DNA of 64,000 bases from positions 466,501 through 530,500 of the forward strand of contig NZ_CP021434.1 in assembly GCF_002162355.1 (NCBI RefSeq). Direction: 5' to 3'. Every line of letters starts with the position of its first letter. The first letter of the stretch is position 1. The notes beneath the pieces were generated by a model. It was not told the DNA's origin. It was given only the letters and a program-made list of their open reading frames with translations, and ran no database searches. The translations under genes and the position numbers were made by a program. The stretch comes from Tumebacillus avium (GTDB taxonomy: Bacteria > Bacillota > Bacilli > Tumebacillales > Tumebacillaceae). This document shows, in pieces, positions 38,579 through 47,573 of the stretch.

Positions 38579-40757
38579 CCTCTTCTAACCTCCGTAGCAT
38601 GAATGCGATTTTTTGTGAACTTTGCTTGTAGGCAAAGCTGTCAAAGCGAGTTTCATCCGTTCCGAAGACGAGGTTGTACAGTTCGGAGTCTTCTTCCATT
38701 AGATGATCCGCTTTGTATTTCCTGATGTCTCTCGTTGTAAGGTTGAGGAGTTCGACTAGAGTGTTTCTCACGCTTTGACTGCTGCCCTGAATTCGAGGGA
38801 GAATCTTCTGACACAGTTGAATATCAAACGCGTCCGATTCATCAAGTAACTCGAATCGCTTGTTGTAGGTTAAATAGAAGCAAATCGCATCACGAATCCG
38901 ATAGCCCACGTGGGCATTGATCTGCTCAAGTATTTTGTTGACTTTGGCGAGTTTCTCAACGCTTGCTCTTAGGTATGGATGATAGTCTTGTGCGTCTTTG
39001 ATGTTGAGGTAATCGCTTCGCAGGAAAGATTGATGTACTTGAATGACTTCGACATCTTCTTCATCACCAATGCTGAAATCATACATGTCGGTTAAGTCAA
39101 TATGATTGAACTCAATCGTGTTAGCGCGGTCGAGCACCTTTTTACTAAACGGATGTGTCGTCTCGTCCATATTGACGGTGCCGATGATGTAGACGTTTTC
39201 CGGGATACACAGGTCTATATCCCCTTCTTCGCATGGCAGCGTGACTACTTTTCCGGTTGTGATGCGCTTGGTTTGGTTGTCATCTTCGATCCACTCTTGT
39301 GTTTCCATCAAGCTCAAGAGGTCACTGAAGTAGTGCTCGACGCGAGCTAAGTTCATTTCATCCAAGCAGATAAAATAGGGCTTGAATTGGTTCTCAGGTT
39401 TCGAAGCCCGCTCTAAAACTTCAGTCAGGCGTCCCTTCACAAAGTCCCCTGATAAATCCCGATAACCGATCAGATCGGACGGATCGCTCCAGTCCGGACG
39501 AACTGGGATTAACTCGAATTGGCCGTTTTCACTTGTCGCGCCTACCGCTTCTGCGAAGAGCTTCACCAACTTGGTCTTCCCTGTACCAGATATCCCCGCA
39601 AGGATGACGAATGGCTTTGATTTCAAAGAAAGGAAGAAGTTCTCGATCAGAAATTCGGGGTAGGAAAAGCCTTGCTGCTTGATAAACTGTGCGATGCCAG
39701 ACAGTGTAACCTTCACTTCCTGATCTTGAATGTTCCGAAATTCAGGTTGGGGCTGCGGGCTATCGTCCACTCCGACTTTCTGATCCACCAGCTCTTTATA
39801 TGCCTTTACCAGATCGAAAAGGTCTTTCTTAAGCTGCTGCTCGTCTGGAACTTGTCCCTTCTGATAGCACTTATGAGCTATGACGCCTACCAAGTAGTTC
39901 GAATCCGAATATCTTTCGTCAGCCTGGACAAGATCGCTTTTCTCAAAGCCTTCGAGTTGAATTTTGTCTCGAAGTTGTCCCACCTGCTCCTTAAGAATAT
40001 TCCGTCCAAATTCTTTGCCATATTCTCTAAGGGGCTGGTCACTATGTTTAAGCGTCAAATAGACAGCATTTGAGTCTGCCGAGAAGATGTAGCAAATGTA
40101 ATACCCTTTTGGTGTCGTCTCCGTGATACGGGTATCCATAATCGCAATCCAAGGCATATTCGCCCAAGCAGGGCGGCCTGCTGATCCTTGAATCTTGTAT
40201 TCATTGAATCGGAAAAAGTTGAAGCTCTCCAGTCTGGCAGGAATTCGTTTCGAGATCACATCCGCAATCGGATGCCCGCCTCGGGCGGATATCTTGGCAG
40301 TTGGGTACTCCTGGAGCACCTTTTCGAAGAGGCTCTTTAATGAAACTGTTTCCATGGTTCGAAGATCGACATCAAGCTCACGTTGCGCTTCCGTTTGAAG
40401 TTCATGAATCACTTCTTCATTCATCTGCTCCCAGACATCCGCGCGAAATCGGATAAGATCAGCACTCCGTTCAACATCGAGTACCCGTCTTAGAGCAAGA
40501 ATCGGTGAATCCAATACGAGATTAAGTTGACCAATGGTTGCTTCGCCCCAACTTCTCATCTCACTTAACGGCTCATCAACGGGGAGCCCGTGTGATTCTC
40601 GAGTCTTATAAAAAGATGCAAAGCTATCTCGTACTTTGGTGTAGGAAGCTGAACCCGTCGATAAATCCAAATTGGTCAGAACTGATTGGATCAGCACCAT
40701 TTTGTATGTTTTGTTTCGTTGCTTGAACAGGTTTTGCAAAACAACAGGCAAAGTCAT
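38550..40757 (-). CDS. MrcB-type AAA+ GTPase of a type IV restriction-like system
   Basis: 735 residues. The N-terminal part (residues 60-210) fits the MrcB N-terminal DUF3578 domain (YTKVRDSFASFYKTRESHGL; AGRPAWANMPWIAIMDTRIT). The AAA+ domain has Walker A GISGTGKTK (about 389), Walker B YFICLDEMNLARVEHYFSDL (about 462) and the McrB-type sensor GTVNMDETTHPFSKKVLDRA. It powers DNA translocation for the downstream nuclease. ATG 40757 with GGAGG 9 nt upstream; the ORF extends to 40880 but overlaps the upstream gene. Second gene of a three-gene operon. Confidence 0.88.
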   Translation of the reverse strand: MTLPVVLQNLFKQRNKTYKMVLIQSVLTNLDLSTGSASYTKVRDSFASFYKTRESHGLPVDEPLSEMRSWGEATIGQLNLVLDSPILALRRVLDVERSADLIRFRADVWEQMNEEVIHELQTEAQRELDVDLRTMETVSLKSLFEKVLQEYPTAKISARGGHPIADVISKRIPARLESFNFFRFNEYKIQGSAGRPAWANMPWIAIMDTRITETTPKGYYICYIFSADSNAVYLTLKHSDQPLREYGKEFGRNILKEQVGQLRDKIQLEGFEKSDLVQADERYSDSNYLVGVIAHKCYQKGQVPDEQQLKKDLFDLVKAYKELVDQKVGVDDSPQPQPEFRNIQDQEVKVTLSGIAQFIKQQGFSYPEFLIENFFLSLKSKPFVILAGISGTGKTKLVKLFAEAVGATSENGQFELIPVRPDWSDPSDLIGYRDLSGDFVKGRLTEVLERASKPENQFKPYFICLDEMNLARVEHYFSDLLSLMETQEWIEDDNQTKRITTGKVVTLPCEEGDIDLCIPENVYIIGTVNMDETTHPFSKKVLDRANTIEFNHIDLTDMYDFSIGDEEDVEVIQVHQSFLRSDYLNIKDAQDYHPYLRASVEKLAKVNKILEQINAHVGYRIRDAICFYLTYNKRFELLDESDAFDIQLCQKILPRIQGSSQSVRNTLVELLNLTTRDIRKYKADHLMEEDSELYNLVFGTDETRFDSFAYKQSSQKIAFMLRRLEEDGFTSFWLA

Positions 40758-40761
40758 GGTC

Positions 40762-41085
40762 TTACTCCTCCACCCTTTCCAGGTACAGTCGCTTATCAAA
40801 TCCGCCACGTTCTTCTGCTTTTTTGGCACGAACAACCATGAGCTCTTCTTCGGACGCACCGTGAACTTTCCCCAGAGCAAAGATAACTTCTAAAAGATCG
40901 GCCAGTTCTTCAACGCTGTCCTTTGCTTCTTCGGCAGCAAGGTACTCTTGCATCTCTTCTTGGAGCTTAGTGCGAAGTTCGCTCTTGTAACCTTCGTCAT
41001 CTAAAACGGTATGGATCGGCGTGCGACCGTTCTTTTCAATAATTTCGGGGATACGGTCTCGGACGAGTTTATTGTAAGTTGGCAT
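40762..41085 (-). CDS. MazG-like nucleotide pyrophosphohydrolase
   Basis: 107 residues of the all-alpha NTP-PPase superfamily, starting MPTYNKLVRDRIPEIIEKNG. The metal-binding motif is clear: LQEEMQEYLAAEE followed by VEELADLLEVIFALG (EExxE...ExxD). Members hydrolyse NTPs to NMP and PPi, in house-cleaning or stress. ATG at 41085 with AAGGAG about 10 nt upstream. It is the first gene of the operon with the MrcB-type AAA and nuclease genes, 4 nt before the former. Proteins of this type are recurrent companions of restriction-like systems and may act on nucleotide pools during infection. Confidence 0.88.
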   Translation of the reverse strand: MPTYNKLVRDRIPEIIEKNGRTPIHTVLDDEGYKSELRTKLQEEMQEYLAAEEAKDSVEELADLLEVIFALGKVHGASEEELMVVRAKKAEERGGFDKRLYLERVEE

Positions 41086-41723
41086 GTATTACTGCTCCTT
41101 CATCATTTTTGATGGCTTTTAAGATTAGTATAACAAAAAGCCTGGCAGCAACTGTCAGGAATGCGACAATTTCTTGTTTTCGAATCTTTTCTTCATCAGA
41201 CACCTTCCACTTGAAATGTTGCCTACTACTTCTTTAGGAAGGAGGATTAGTTCCCTCTTCGTGAAGCAGGGCAATTATGATATTGTTGTTGCTGCCAAGC
41301 CAAAAGACGGCAATCATGTCCAAATACTCTGTTCGTCCGATGTATTATAAAGTTTCTGATAGGCTAAAATATCCATTATTTCGTCTTTACATCCCTAAAA
41401 TAACGCTGATGATCTATTTTGTCTGTTTAATATGGCACTCTGTACAGTGTCGACCGACTTTATTGCGTTTTTTGCCAACTTCACACGCTTGTCTGGGCAC
41501 CCATTCTCCCCCAGTGGAGAGACCCGGGAGACTCGTCCCATGCACCCCAACTTTCACCGCGAGACAGGCAAAAAAGGATTGCTGGGTTTTGAATAGTTTG
41601 TATACCAGTCAAGCCTAAATCCACGCTTCGCGGCCTTGACTTTCTTACAGTGGTCATCTTCACTGTCATATCTCAGACGTTTCTTACCGTCAACCTTTGG
41701 ACATTATGACTTAACTAAAACAT
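41086..41723. other. Gene-poor intergenic region
   Basis: Nearly 640 nt without a gene I can defend. A short hairpin (CCTGGCAG/CTGTCAGG, about 41143-41160) lies near the operon start. From about 41480 to 41640 the sequence is GC-rich with local stems (TCTCC/GGAGA) and differs from its AT-rich flanks. ORFs here of 62-113 codons have no ribosome site and no recognisable product. It may hold a degenerate mobile element or an RNA. Confidence 0.4.
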
Positions 41724-41753
41724 AAAGAGTGCAGGATTTCTCCTGCACTCTTT
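41724..41753 (-). terminator. Terminator of the MBL-fold gene
   Basis: Perfect 13-bp stem AAAGAGTGCAGGA (41724-41736) with 41741-41753, adjoining the stop codon; the minus strand continues with TTTATG. Confidence 0.85.
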
Positions 41754-41755
41754 AC

Positions 41756-42640
41756 TCATAAATTTAATGATCCGAGATATTTGTGACTACCGTAGTTACC
41801 GCATTTATCGTCGACCAGGAAATCAACTTCATATGAGTCACTGGAAACATATATATTTATCTTGTTATTTAAGCACTCAAAAATAATATCGCCTGCCGAG
41901 TTTTGTGTTATTTTGTTGTAGCCTTGGTAGTAGTTCAAATGTTTAGACGGCGCTTCGCCGATGATGATTATTTTGGGTTTAATTTTATCCAATATCTCTT
42001 TAGGAACTTTGCCGCTTTCGCGTCCATGGTGAGGGGCAAAAAGGATATCTACTTCTGACCAGTTTACCTCATCCTTGATCTTCTCCATAAAGTCTGTTTC
42101 TAAATCACCCATCCACAAAGCCTTTACTCCGTCCTCTAAACTGTACTTAATTATTGCAGATATATTATTGGGGCTTTCTCCATTTTTCGCTTTTGCTAAA
42201 GCGTCCTTAAAATCGCTATTGTCTGTATCTGGCCACAAGATGCTAACACCTGAACTTCCTCGTTCCTCATCTTGTTGATTCATCCATCTTCTACTGCATC
42301 CCTTATAGATATAAAAGGCCTTATTAGAATCCCGCAATTCACAGTATTTAATAAAGTCCTTACTTTCATCTGCCTTGGTTGCCTCATTTTTAACACAATA
42401 AAAATTTGCAATTCCCATCTTCTCTTCAATATATTCAAGCCCGCAGATATGATCTTCATCGGGGTGGGTAGAAATAAATCTGATGATCCCCTTATTCTTT
42501 GACTCGGAAATCAGTTCGTTAACAATGGTCTCCTTATTGTCATCAGACAGATAAGTGTCAATGATCGTGAAATTGTCGGTGTCATGTTTAATATAAAACA
42601 TATCGCCTCTTCCAACAGAAAATGACTTGATAATACTCAT
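41756..42640 (-). CDS. ComEC/Rec2-like MBL-fold hydrolase
   Basis: 294 residues of the metallo-beta-lactamase fold, of the soluble ComEC-like type. Metal ligands: STHPDEDHICG (His59, Asp61, Asp63, His64), WMGDLETD and FAPHHGRESG. Hydrolysis of nucleic acid or a phosphodiester is likely. The gene is clearly AT-rich against the rest of the window, a sign of recent transfer. ATG 42640 has GGAG about 10 nt upstream, 24 nt after the stop of a membrane-protein gene, so the two form an operon. The setting next to a restriction-like operon suggests a defence role, not proven. Confidence 0.83.
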   Translation of the reverse strand: MSIIKSFSVGRGDMFYIKHDTDNFTIIDTYLSDDNKETIVNELISESKNKGIIRFISTHPDEDHICGLEYIEEKMGIANFYCVKNEATKADESKDFIKYCELRDSNKAFYIYKGCSRRWMNQQDEERGSSGVSILWPDTDNSDFKDALAKAKNGESPNNISAIIKYSLEDGVKALWMGDLETDFMEKIKDEVNWSEVDILFAPHHGRESGKVPKEILDKIKPKIIIIGEAPSKHLNYYQGYNKITQNSAGDIIFECLNNKINIYVSSDSYEVDFLVDDKCGNYGSHKYLGSLNL

Positions 42641-42664
42641 AATTCACACGCTCCATTCTTTTTT

Positions 42665-43387
42665 TTACTCATCACAAACTTCTAACAAAGTACGGGCATA
42701 AGCCTTTGCTTTCGAATGTACTGTCTCTTCAGTGAGAAAGACCAAAAAGAAAGTAATAATTATAGTAACAGCAAAGGAAAGCCATACTTCCGGCGGAACA
42801 GCCTTGACTTCAAAATTATACTTTTTGTACATTAAAAAAACAGATCCAAAAAACACCGCCGAATTTAGCGTTAATCCCAAGGGTTTCATAGCCCATAGAT
42901 TTCTAGTAAAGCCATAGCTGATATTATCCTGATACAACAACTTGTATTTTTGAGTATCCCTTGTTTTGTTTAGAAGCCATTTTACCGAGGATCTATAAAT
43001 TGTATCAGCAGCAGCAGGATCAGCAGATTCTTCTTGCGGAGTAGGGATGACCAGATTGGGAACATGGACAGAAAGGTACTGATGGTATCTTTTCTTTGTA
43101 TGCTCATCAACCGTTGAATCGCTGTGACGCAAGAATCTTTCACTTGGCATCCCTCTCCACTTGGTAATAAGCGTATCCTGTTTTCTCTTACCGACTTGTC
43201 TTGAAAACTTCCCCAAAAAATAGGTTATCCCCAAGAAAAAGATTGAGCTTAATGCCGCTGACAAAAAATCTCTTAAATACGGGAACAAACAATAGGTTGC
43301 AACTAACGTTGGCAAGATAATGATTAGTGCCGGATATATCCGTGCTTTTCTTTCATATGGATCGAAGAGATCTTGAAACAAATCCAT
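42665..43387 (-). CDS. Four-helix membrane protein paired with MBL hydrolase
   Basis: 240 residues: two N-terminal membrane helices (YPALIIILPTLVATYCLFPY; SAALSSIFFLGITYFLG), a cytoplasmic-like domain of about 100 residues with WRGMPSERFLRHSDSTVD, and two C-terminal helices (LGLTLNSAVFFGSVFLMYKK; VWLSFAVTIIITFFLVFLTE). No family recognised. ATG 43387 has GGAGAG 7 nt upstream; a longer ORF from 43456 lacks one. AT-rich like its partner. A membrane effector triggered or controlled by the MBL enzyme is one hypothesis. Confidence 0.75.
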   Translation of the reverse strand: MDLFQDLFDPYERKARIYPALIIILPTLVATYCLFPYLRDFLSAALSSIFFLGITYFLGKFSRQVGKRKQDTLITKWRGMPSERFLRHSDSTVDEHTKKRYHQYLSVHVPNLVIPTPQEESADPAAADTIYRSSVKWLLNKTRDTQKYKLLYQDNISYGFTRNLWAMKPLGLTLNSAVFFGSVFLMYKKYNFEVKAVPPEVWLSFAVTIIITFFLVFLTEETVHSKAKAYARTLLEVCDE

Positions 43388-43624
43388 ATTTCCACTCTCC
43401 ATTTCTATGATGGTAATATCTATAAAAATAGTACAAGAAGAAGGACTAGTAGTCAATCGAACAATTTAGTTATTTTTATATTTTGTTCACATTTGTTAGC
43501 ACCTAATATCAATTCTGTTTTGAGCCATCTTATTGAGATAAAATACCAAACAAATATCCAGGGATTAAAACTAGATTCCTCGCTCAACATTTATTGTGGT
43601 ATGAGCTTGCTTGATCGCACCAAA

Positions 43625-43651
43625 AAGCCTGACAGATAAACTGTCAGGCTT
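43625..43651 (-). terminator. Terminator of the HTH-TPR regulator
   Basis: Eleven-bp stem AAGCCTGACAG/CTGTCAGGCTT with a 5-nt loop; the minus strand ends in TTTTT. Confidence 0.85.
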
Positions 43652-43657
43652 CATGGC

Positions 43658-44947
43658 TTATAACGCAATGCCCCGCTTCAACATTGCTTGTCTTGTATAC
43701 CCTCGAATCTCTTGCATCACACCAACTGCTGTTTTCAAATCCCCTTCGTTCTTGTAAACCTCTGCAAGTTCGCTCATGGTGTCTCCCCATTCGCCTAACT
43801 CATCTGTATGTTTGAACCGATCTGCCGACTTTTGAAAACGGCGAATGGCTTCGTCACGCTGCCCCTTTTGCACGGCGATTCGCCCGTACAAGCGGTGGAC
43901 ACGTGCCTGGTAGATGTGCAGCTCTGGGAGGAGTTTACGCGCTTGATAGCAGGCTTCCTCGGCTTCTGGGAGGTCGTTTTGCTGGAGCAACAGAGTAGCG
44001 AGCTCGACGGAGGCCATGCCGGCTTCTTCTTGCTTGCCGAGGGTGAGGAGGTTGGTGATCGCACCTTGGAGCATCGTTATCGCCTCCCCTTCCCGGCCTG
44101 TCTGGCCGTAGAGGACGGCGCAGGTGGCTTGGAGTTTGACTGTCATGACGATGTTGTTGAGGCTTTCGTAGATGTGGACGGCTTTCTCGGAGTATTCGGC
44201 TGCTTTGTCGAGGTCGTTGAGTTTATGGTAGGAGATCCCGAGGTTGAGGTAGACGTTGCCCATCTCTTGCAGGCTGTCCATTTTGTCGTAAAGGGCGGAG
44301 GATCTGCCGTAATAGCCGAGCGCATCGTGGAGCTTGCCTGATTTGAAATAGGCGTCGCCGAGGTCGTAGAGGATGCCTGCTTGCAGGTAGATGTCGGGCT
44401 CTTCCATTTTGTCCGACTCATCGTACGCCTTGTGCCAGTGGAAGGCGGCGAGTTGGTAGCGTTTGCGGTTTAGTTCAAGTCGCCCTAGACTGCGATAGAC
44501 ACGGGCGGACAGATGGGTGTCGCTTTTGAGGAACGCCGTTTCCAGCACGCGGCTGAGGATGCTGTCGGCGTCGGTGTAACGTTTGGTATGGATGTAGCAT
44601 TCCGCCAGGTCAAACAGGATGTCGGTCTCAGGGATTTGAGCTTGGGAGGCGGATTGCAGCTGTTCGAGGAATGGGATCGCTGCGGTGTAGTCTTGGGCGG
44701 AGACCATGGCTCTGGCCATTTTGTAGGTGCTGAGGAATTCTTGGTTGAGGTCTACGTCCGTCAAGAGATGTTCGAGCGGGACTTCGAGGCGGTCGGCGAT
44801 GCCGTATAGGATTTTATAGGACGGGCGGGCTCGGTCGGATTCAATCTGGGAGATCATGCTGGGCGTGCAAAGCTGTTTAGCAAGTTCGATCTGGGTCATG
44901 CGCTTTTGCAGGCGCAGGTGTTTGATCTTTTGACCAAGTGAATACAT
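43658..44947 (-). CDS. HTH-TPR transcription regulator (orphan RRNPP-like)
   Basis: 429 residues: XRE helix-turn-helix (SLGQKIKHLRLQKRMTQIEL; STPSMISQIESDR-type recognition region) and TPR repeats (MGNVYLNLGISYHKLNDLDK; AAEYSEKAVHIYESLN). ATG 44947 with AGGAG about 10 nt upstream. It is divergent from another HTH-TPR regulator at 45192 and shares a 244-nt promoter region with it. No propeptide gene follows, as the terminator comes within 10 nt of the stop. It may sense a peptide encoded elsewhere. Confidence 0.88.
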   Translation of the reverse strand: MYSLGQKIKHLRLQKRMTQIELAKQLCTPSMISQIESDRARPSYKILYGIADRLEVPLEHLLTDVDLNQEFLSTYKMARAMVSAQDYTAAIPFLEQLQSASQAQIPETDILFDLAECYIHTKRYTDADSILSRVLETAFLKSDTHLSARVYRSLGRLELNRKRYQLAAFHWHKAYDESDKMEEPDIYLQAGILYDLGDAYFKSGKLHDALGYYGRSSALYDKMDSLQEMGNVYLNLGISYHKLNDLDKAAEYSEKAVHIYESLNNIVMTVKLQATCAVLYGQTGREGEAITMLQGAITNLLTLGKQEEAGMASVELATLLLQQNDLPEAEEACYQARKLLPELHIYQARVHRLYGRIAVQKGQRDEAIRRFQKSADRFKHTDELGEWGDTMSELAEVYKNEGDLKTAVGVMQEIRGYTRQAMLKRGIAL

Positions 44948-45191
44948 GTTATATCACTCCTGTCCGGTAGTATTATAAGTTTTATGCATTTGTTTGGTTG
45001 GTTGTTTTTACTAAAGTTAGTATAGGAAATTGATTTCCTTGGACACAAGAATTAATCGATTGGACTTTGCAATTGGTAGTTGTGAAATTTATTCGGTGTT
45101 TGTGAGAGGTTGTTTAGTTTGTGTATCCCTTTTGTTTATAGTGTGGTATATACTAGATTTATTGCAAGTGGAGAAACGGAGGTTGGATGCT

Positions 45192-46514
45192 GTGGAAAAC
45201 GGGACGGTCGAGACGATTGGTCAGAAGATTAAGCGTCTGCGTTTGGAGAAAGGCATGACGCAGGGGGAAGTTGCGGACGGGTTTGTGACGATCTCGATGA
45301 TCAGCCAGTTGGAGCGGGATCGGAATACGGCGTCGGTGGAGCTGCTGCAGCATTTGGCGCGTAGACTGCAAGTGCCTTTGCATGAGCTGGTGGAAGATGA
45401 AGTGGAGCAGATGGAGAAGGCTTGTCTGCAGAAGCTGGTGAAGGTGTATTTGGAGACGAAGCAGCCGACAGAAGCGGAGCCGCTTTTGCTGAAGCTGCGG
45501 GGGCGGTCGGATCTGTCGCAGGCGGAGACGATTGAACTGACGGTGGAGATGGGCGAGTGTTTGTACCAGCAAGGGCGGTATGAGGAGGCCATGGGGGAAT
45601 TGTTGCCGCTGGCGGAAGAGTTGGAAGCGGTGAACTATGATGATGCTCATGTGCTGGCGTTGGTGCGGTATACGGTGGGGAATGTGTATTATGGACTGCA
45701 GAGCTATACGAACGCTTTGTATAATTATAGGAAGGCGTTCGATTACACGTTTCGTTTTGGCACGTTTGATGTGATGGCTGCGCGGATTTCTTATAATGTA
45801 GGGATCACGCTGCAATTGATCGGTCATGCGGAGGAATCGATTTATTATCTTGATAAGGCATATGGCGTTTTCCAGCATCACGACGATCTTTACAAGCTCG
45901 CAGCTACAATTTTTGCTCAGGGCATCACGTATCGAAACATCAAGGATTATAAGCGTGCAGCGGATCACTTCAGCCATGCAAAAGGGCTTTTCAATGCTCT
46001 GAATTTACGACAGGCCACTTTCAAGGTTCAGCGTACGATTGCTTCAACGATTACAGCGAAAGAAAATCCCGCATTGGCTGTTAAGCAGTTAGAGGACTGC
46101 ATCCCAGCTTTTCAGGAAGAGAAGGACTTTTCATCGCTCATCATGATCTATGCGAAGCTGGCGGAAATCCATATCTCACAGAACAACCTGGACGATGCGC
46201 TCCGAGCGTTAGCTTTAGGAGAAGCAACGATTAAAGAAAATGATCGCGAAATGACTCAAGATGCCGGTGTTTGCTTCCAGATTTACGCGAAGTGTCATTT
46301 GAAAAGCGAGAACTTCCATAGCGCGATAACTTATGCTTTAAAATCAGCCTCTTTGTTTGATACAATTGGTTTATTAACAGATCAGGTCTGCTCGTTGCAA
46401 ATTGCTTGTGACGCATACACAGCACTTGATGATTTCAAGCAAGCCTTTTTGTTGGAACGAAAGTCTAACCTGCTGTTACTACAAATGAGTGGAAAGAGGG
46501 AGAGCATCATATGA
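45192..46514 (+). CDS. RRNPP-type HTH-TPR peptide receptor/regulator
   Basis: 440 residues: XRE helix-turn-helix (TIGQKIKRLRLEKGMTQGEV; TISMISQLERDRNTAS) followed by about eight TPR-like repeats (LVRYTVGNVYYGLQSYTNAL and others). The GTG at 45192 has ACGGAGG 9 nt upstream; the frame is open back to 45030 but codes for a hydrophobic stretch without ribosome site. The stop overlaps the start of a Phr-like propeptide by 4 nt (ATGA), tying the two. Expected to control promoters in response to that peptide, perhaps those in the divergent intergenic region. Confidence 0.9.
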   Translation: MENGTVETIGQKIKRLRLEKGMTQGEVADGFVTISMISQLERDRNTASVELLQHLARRLQVPLHELVEDEVEQMEKACLQKLVKVYLETKQPTEAEPLLLKLRGRSDLSQAETIELTVEMGECLYQQGRYEEAMGELLPLAEELEAVNYDDAHVLALVRYTVGNVYYGLQSYTNALYNYRKAFDYTFRFGTFDVMAARISYNVGITLQLIGHAEESIYYLDKAYGVFQHHDDLYKLAATIFAQGITYRNIKDYKRAADHFSHAKGLFNALNLRQATFKVQRTIASTITAKENPALAVKQLEDCIPAFQEEKDFSSLIMIYAKLAEIHISQNNLDDALRALALGEATIKENDREMTQDAGVCFQIYAKCHLKSENFHSAITYALKSASLFDTIGLLTDQVCSLQIACDAYTALDDFKQAFLLERKSNLLLLQMSGKRESII

Positions 46515-46639
46515 AACGATTGATGTGTGTTCTTTTGCTTGCAGGTCTTGTTTTTGGAGTCGGGTCTTCCCTATCCGACACGCAACACTTGGCATCACTT
46601 GAGCCCCCGATTGGGCCGCTTGTTATTGCGAATAGCTAA
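46511..46639 (+). CDS. Phr-like secreted signalling propeptide
   Basis: 42-codon ORF: MKRLMCVLLLAGLVFGVGSS is a Sec signal peptide and the remainder ends EPPIGPLVIANS. Layout and size match Phr-type propeptides of RRNPP systems; the last 5-10 residues are the likely signal. The ATG overlaps the stop of the HTH-TPR receptor gene (ATGA at 46511-46514), which assures coupled translation. A strong terminator follows 4 nt after the stop. Its C-terminus differs from that of the propeptide at 25.6 kb, so the two systems should be insulated from each other. Confidence 0.8.
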   Translation: MKRLMCVLLLAGLVFGVGSSLSDTQHLASLEPPIGPLVIANS

Positions 46640-46642
46640 TGA

Positions 46643-46679
46643 AAGAAACCACCTACCCCAGTGGAGTAGGTGGTTTCTT
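46643..46679. terminator. Terminator after the receptor-propeptide unit
   Basis: Perfect 14-bp stem (46643-46656 with 46666-46679) and 9-nt loop, then TTTACC. It lies between convergent units and may act on both. Confidence 0.85.
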
Positions 46680-46681
46680 GT

Positions 46682-47423
46682 TTACCCCTTGATCAATTCA
46701 TTAACTTGAGGTGTGATGAGCATATTTGGAAATTGTACAATTCGACGATTTATACCGAAGCACTTTACCCTTCTATCAGGTTTCGGCTTCCAAACTTTTA
46801 TATCATCCGCTTTTTTCGCCAGCTTCAGTGCTGTTCCTGCAGCTATGCCGGCAGCAAGACCTGCCTTAAGGACTCCTCCGCCTGGGATGATGGCAGTGGC
46901 ACCTGCGATGGCTCGATCCCAGAAGCCGAGCTTTTCACCTGTAATCAGATCGTAGCCGGTGATGGCTTCGACGGCAGACTTGATATTGCCTAAGACTGAT
47001 GTGGAGTCGACGCCCATCGCGCGATGATCTGGAACATGGTCGTTATCTCTGCTGGTGACATGCCTGTCTTCTCGAGCAGGGCCGCGATCCGGCCGTCTTT
47101 ATTCATCCACGACGGGAGCGACGGCGGTTGCCCCAGTCGTCGGGGTTGGGGGAGTAGCCGCAGCGGAGGTCACCGTTGTCGTCTTCGTAGCACGGCGCAT
47201 GGCCGCTTGGGTCGGTGATGTTGATCGGGTTGTTCAGGGCGTACGCATAACGGTTCAGCGTCTGCGGGAGATCGCCGAGACCCGTCCAACTGTCTTGTGT
47301 CGTGAAGCGTCCGACAGACGGGCTGTACCAGCGGGCGCTGTAGTCCATGAGGCTTGCTTTGATGTCATAGCATTTGTTGGTCAGACCAACTTGGTTGTAC
47401 GGCGTCCAGAACTGGTTAAACAC
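46682..47423 (-). pseudogene. Degenerate displaced Rhs C-terminal cassette 3
   Basis: Two out-of-phase pieces of an Rhs C-terminus. The 5' piece (47423-47103) reads FWTPYNQVGLT, DYSARWYSPSVGRFTTQDSW and the RHS core as in the full gene; the Gly/Pro linker that follows in the other copies is deleted with a frameshift; the 3' piece (to 46682) has the pre-toxin segment (VLGNIKSAVEAITGYDLITG). There is no HINT domain; the end (KVWKPKPDRRVKCFGINRRI) is not recognised and may be a trace of another toxin tip. No start and no immunity gene. The upstream junction is at about 47424-47440. Confidence 0.8.
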
Positions 47424-47483
47424 GCCGCCGAACGATCTAGCGGTCTAATCAGCACTTACTCGAAGTATTTGGACATGCATAAG

Positions 47484-47522
47484 AAAAGCTGATGCCTGTT
47501 TGTGCAGACATCAGCTTTTTTT
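47484..47522. terminator. Terminator-like hairpin between cassettes
   Basis: Eleven-bp stem AAAAGCTGATG (47484-47494) with 47509-47519 and a T run on the plus strand, A-rich on the other side. Confidence 0.7.
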
Positions 47523-47573
47523 AAGACTAGGATTTAGCTTCTGGTGTCACCAGTTTTACAAACCTTTCAATTA

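Noticed and set aside
41277..41618. 113-codon ORF in the gap after the restriction-like operon
   Set aside because: No ribosome site and no plausible protein composition; it crosses the structured GC-rich core.
45030..45191. N-terminal extension of the second RRNPP receptor
   Set aside because: The frame is open but codes for an unrelated hydrophobic stretch, while the GTG at 45192 has a good ribosome site and starts right before the HTH.
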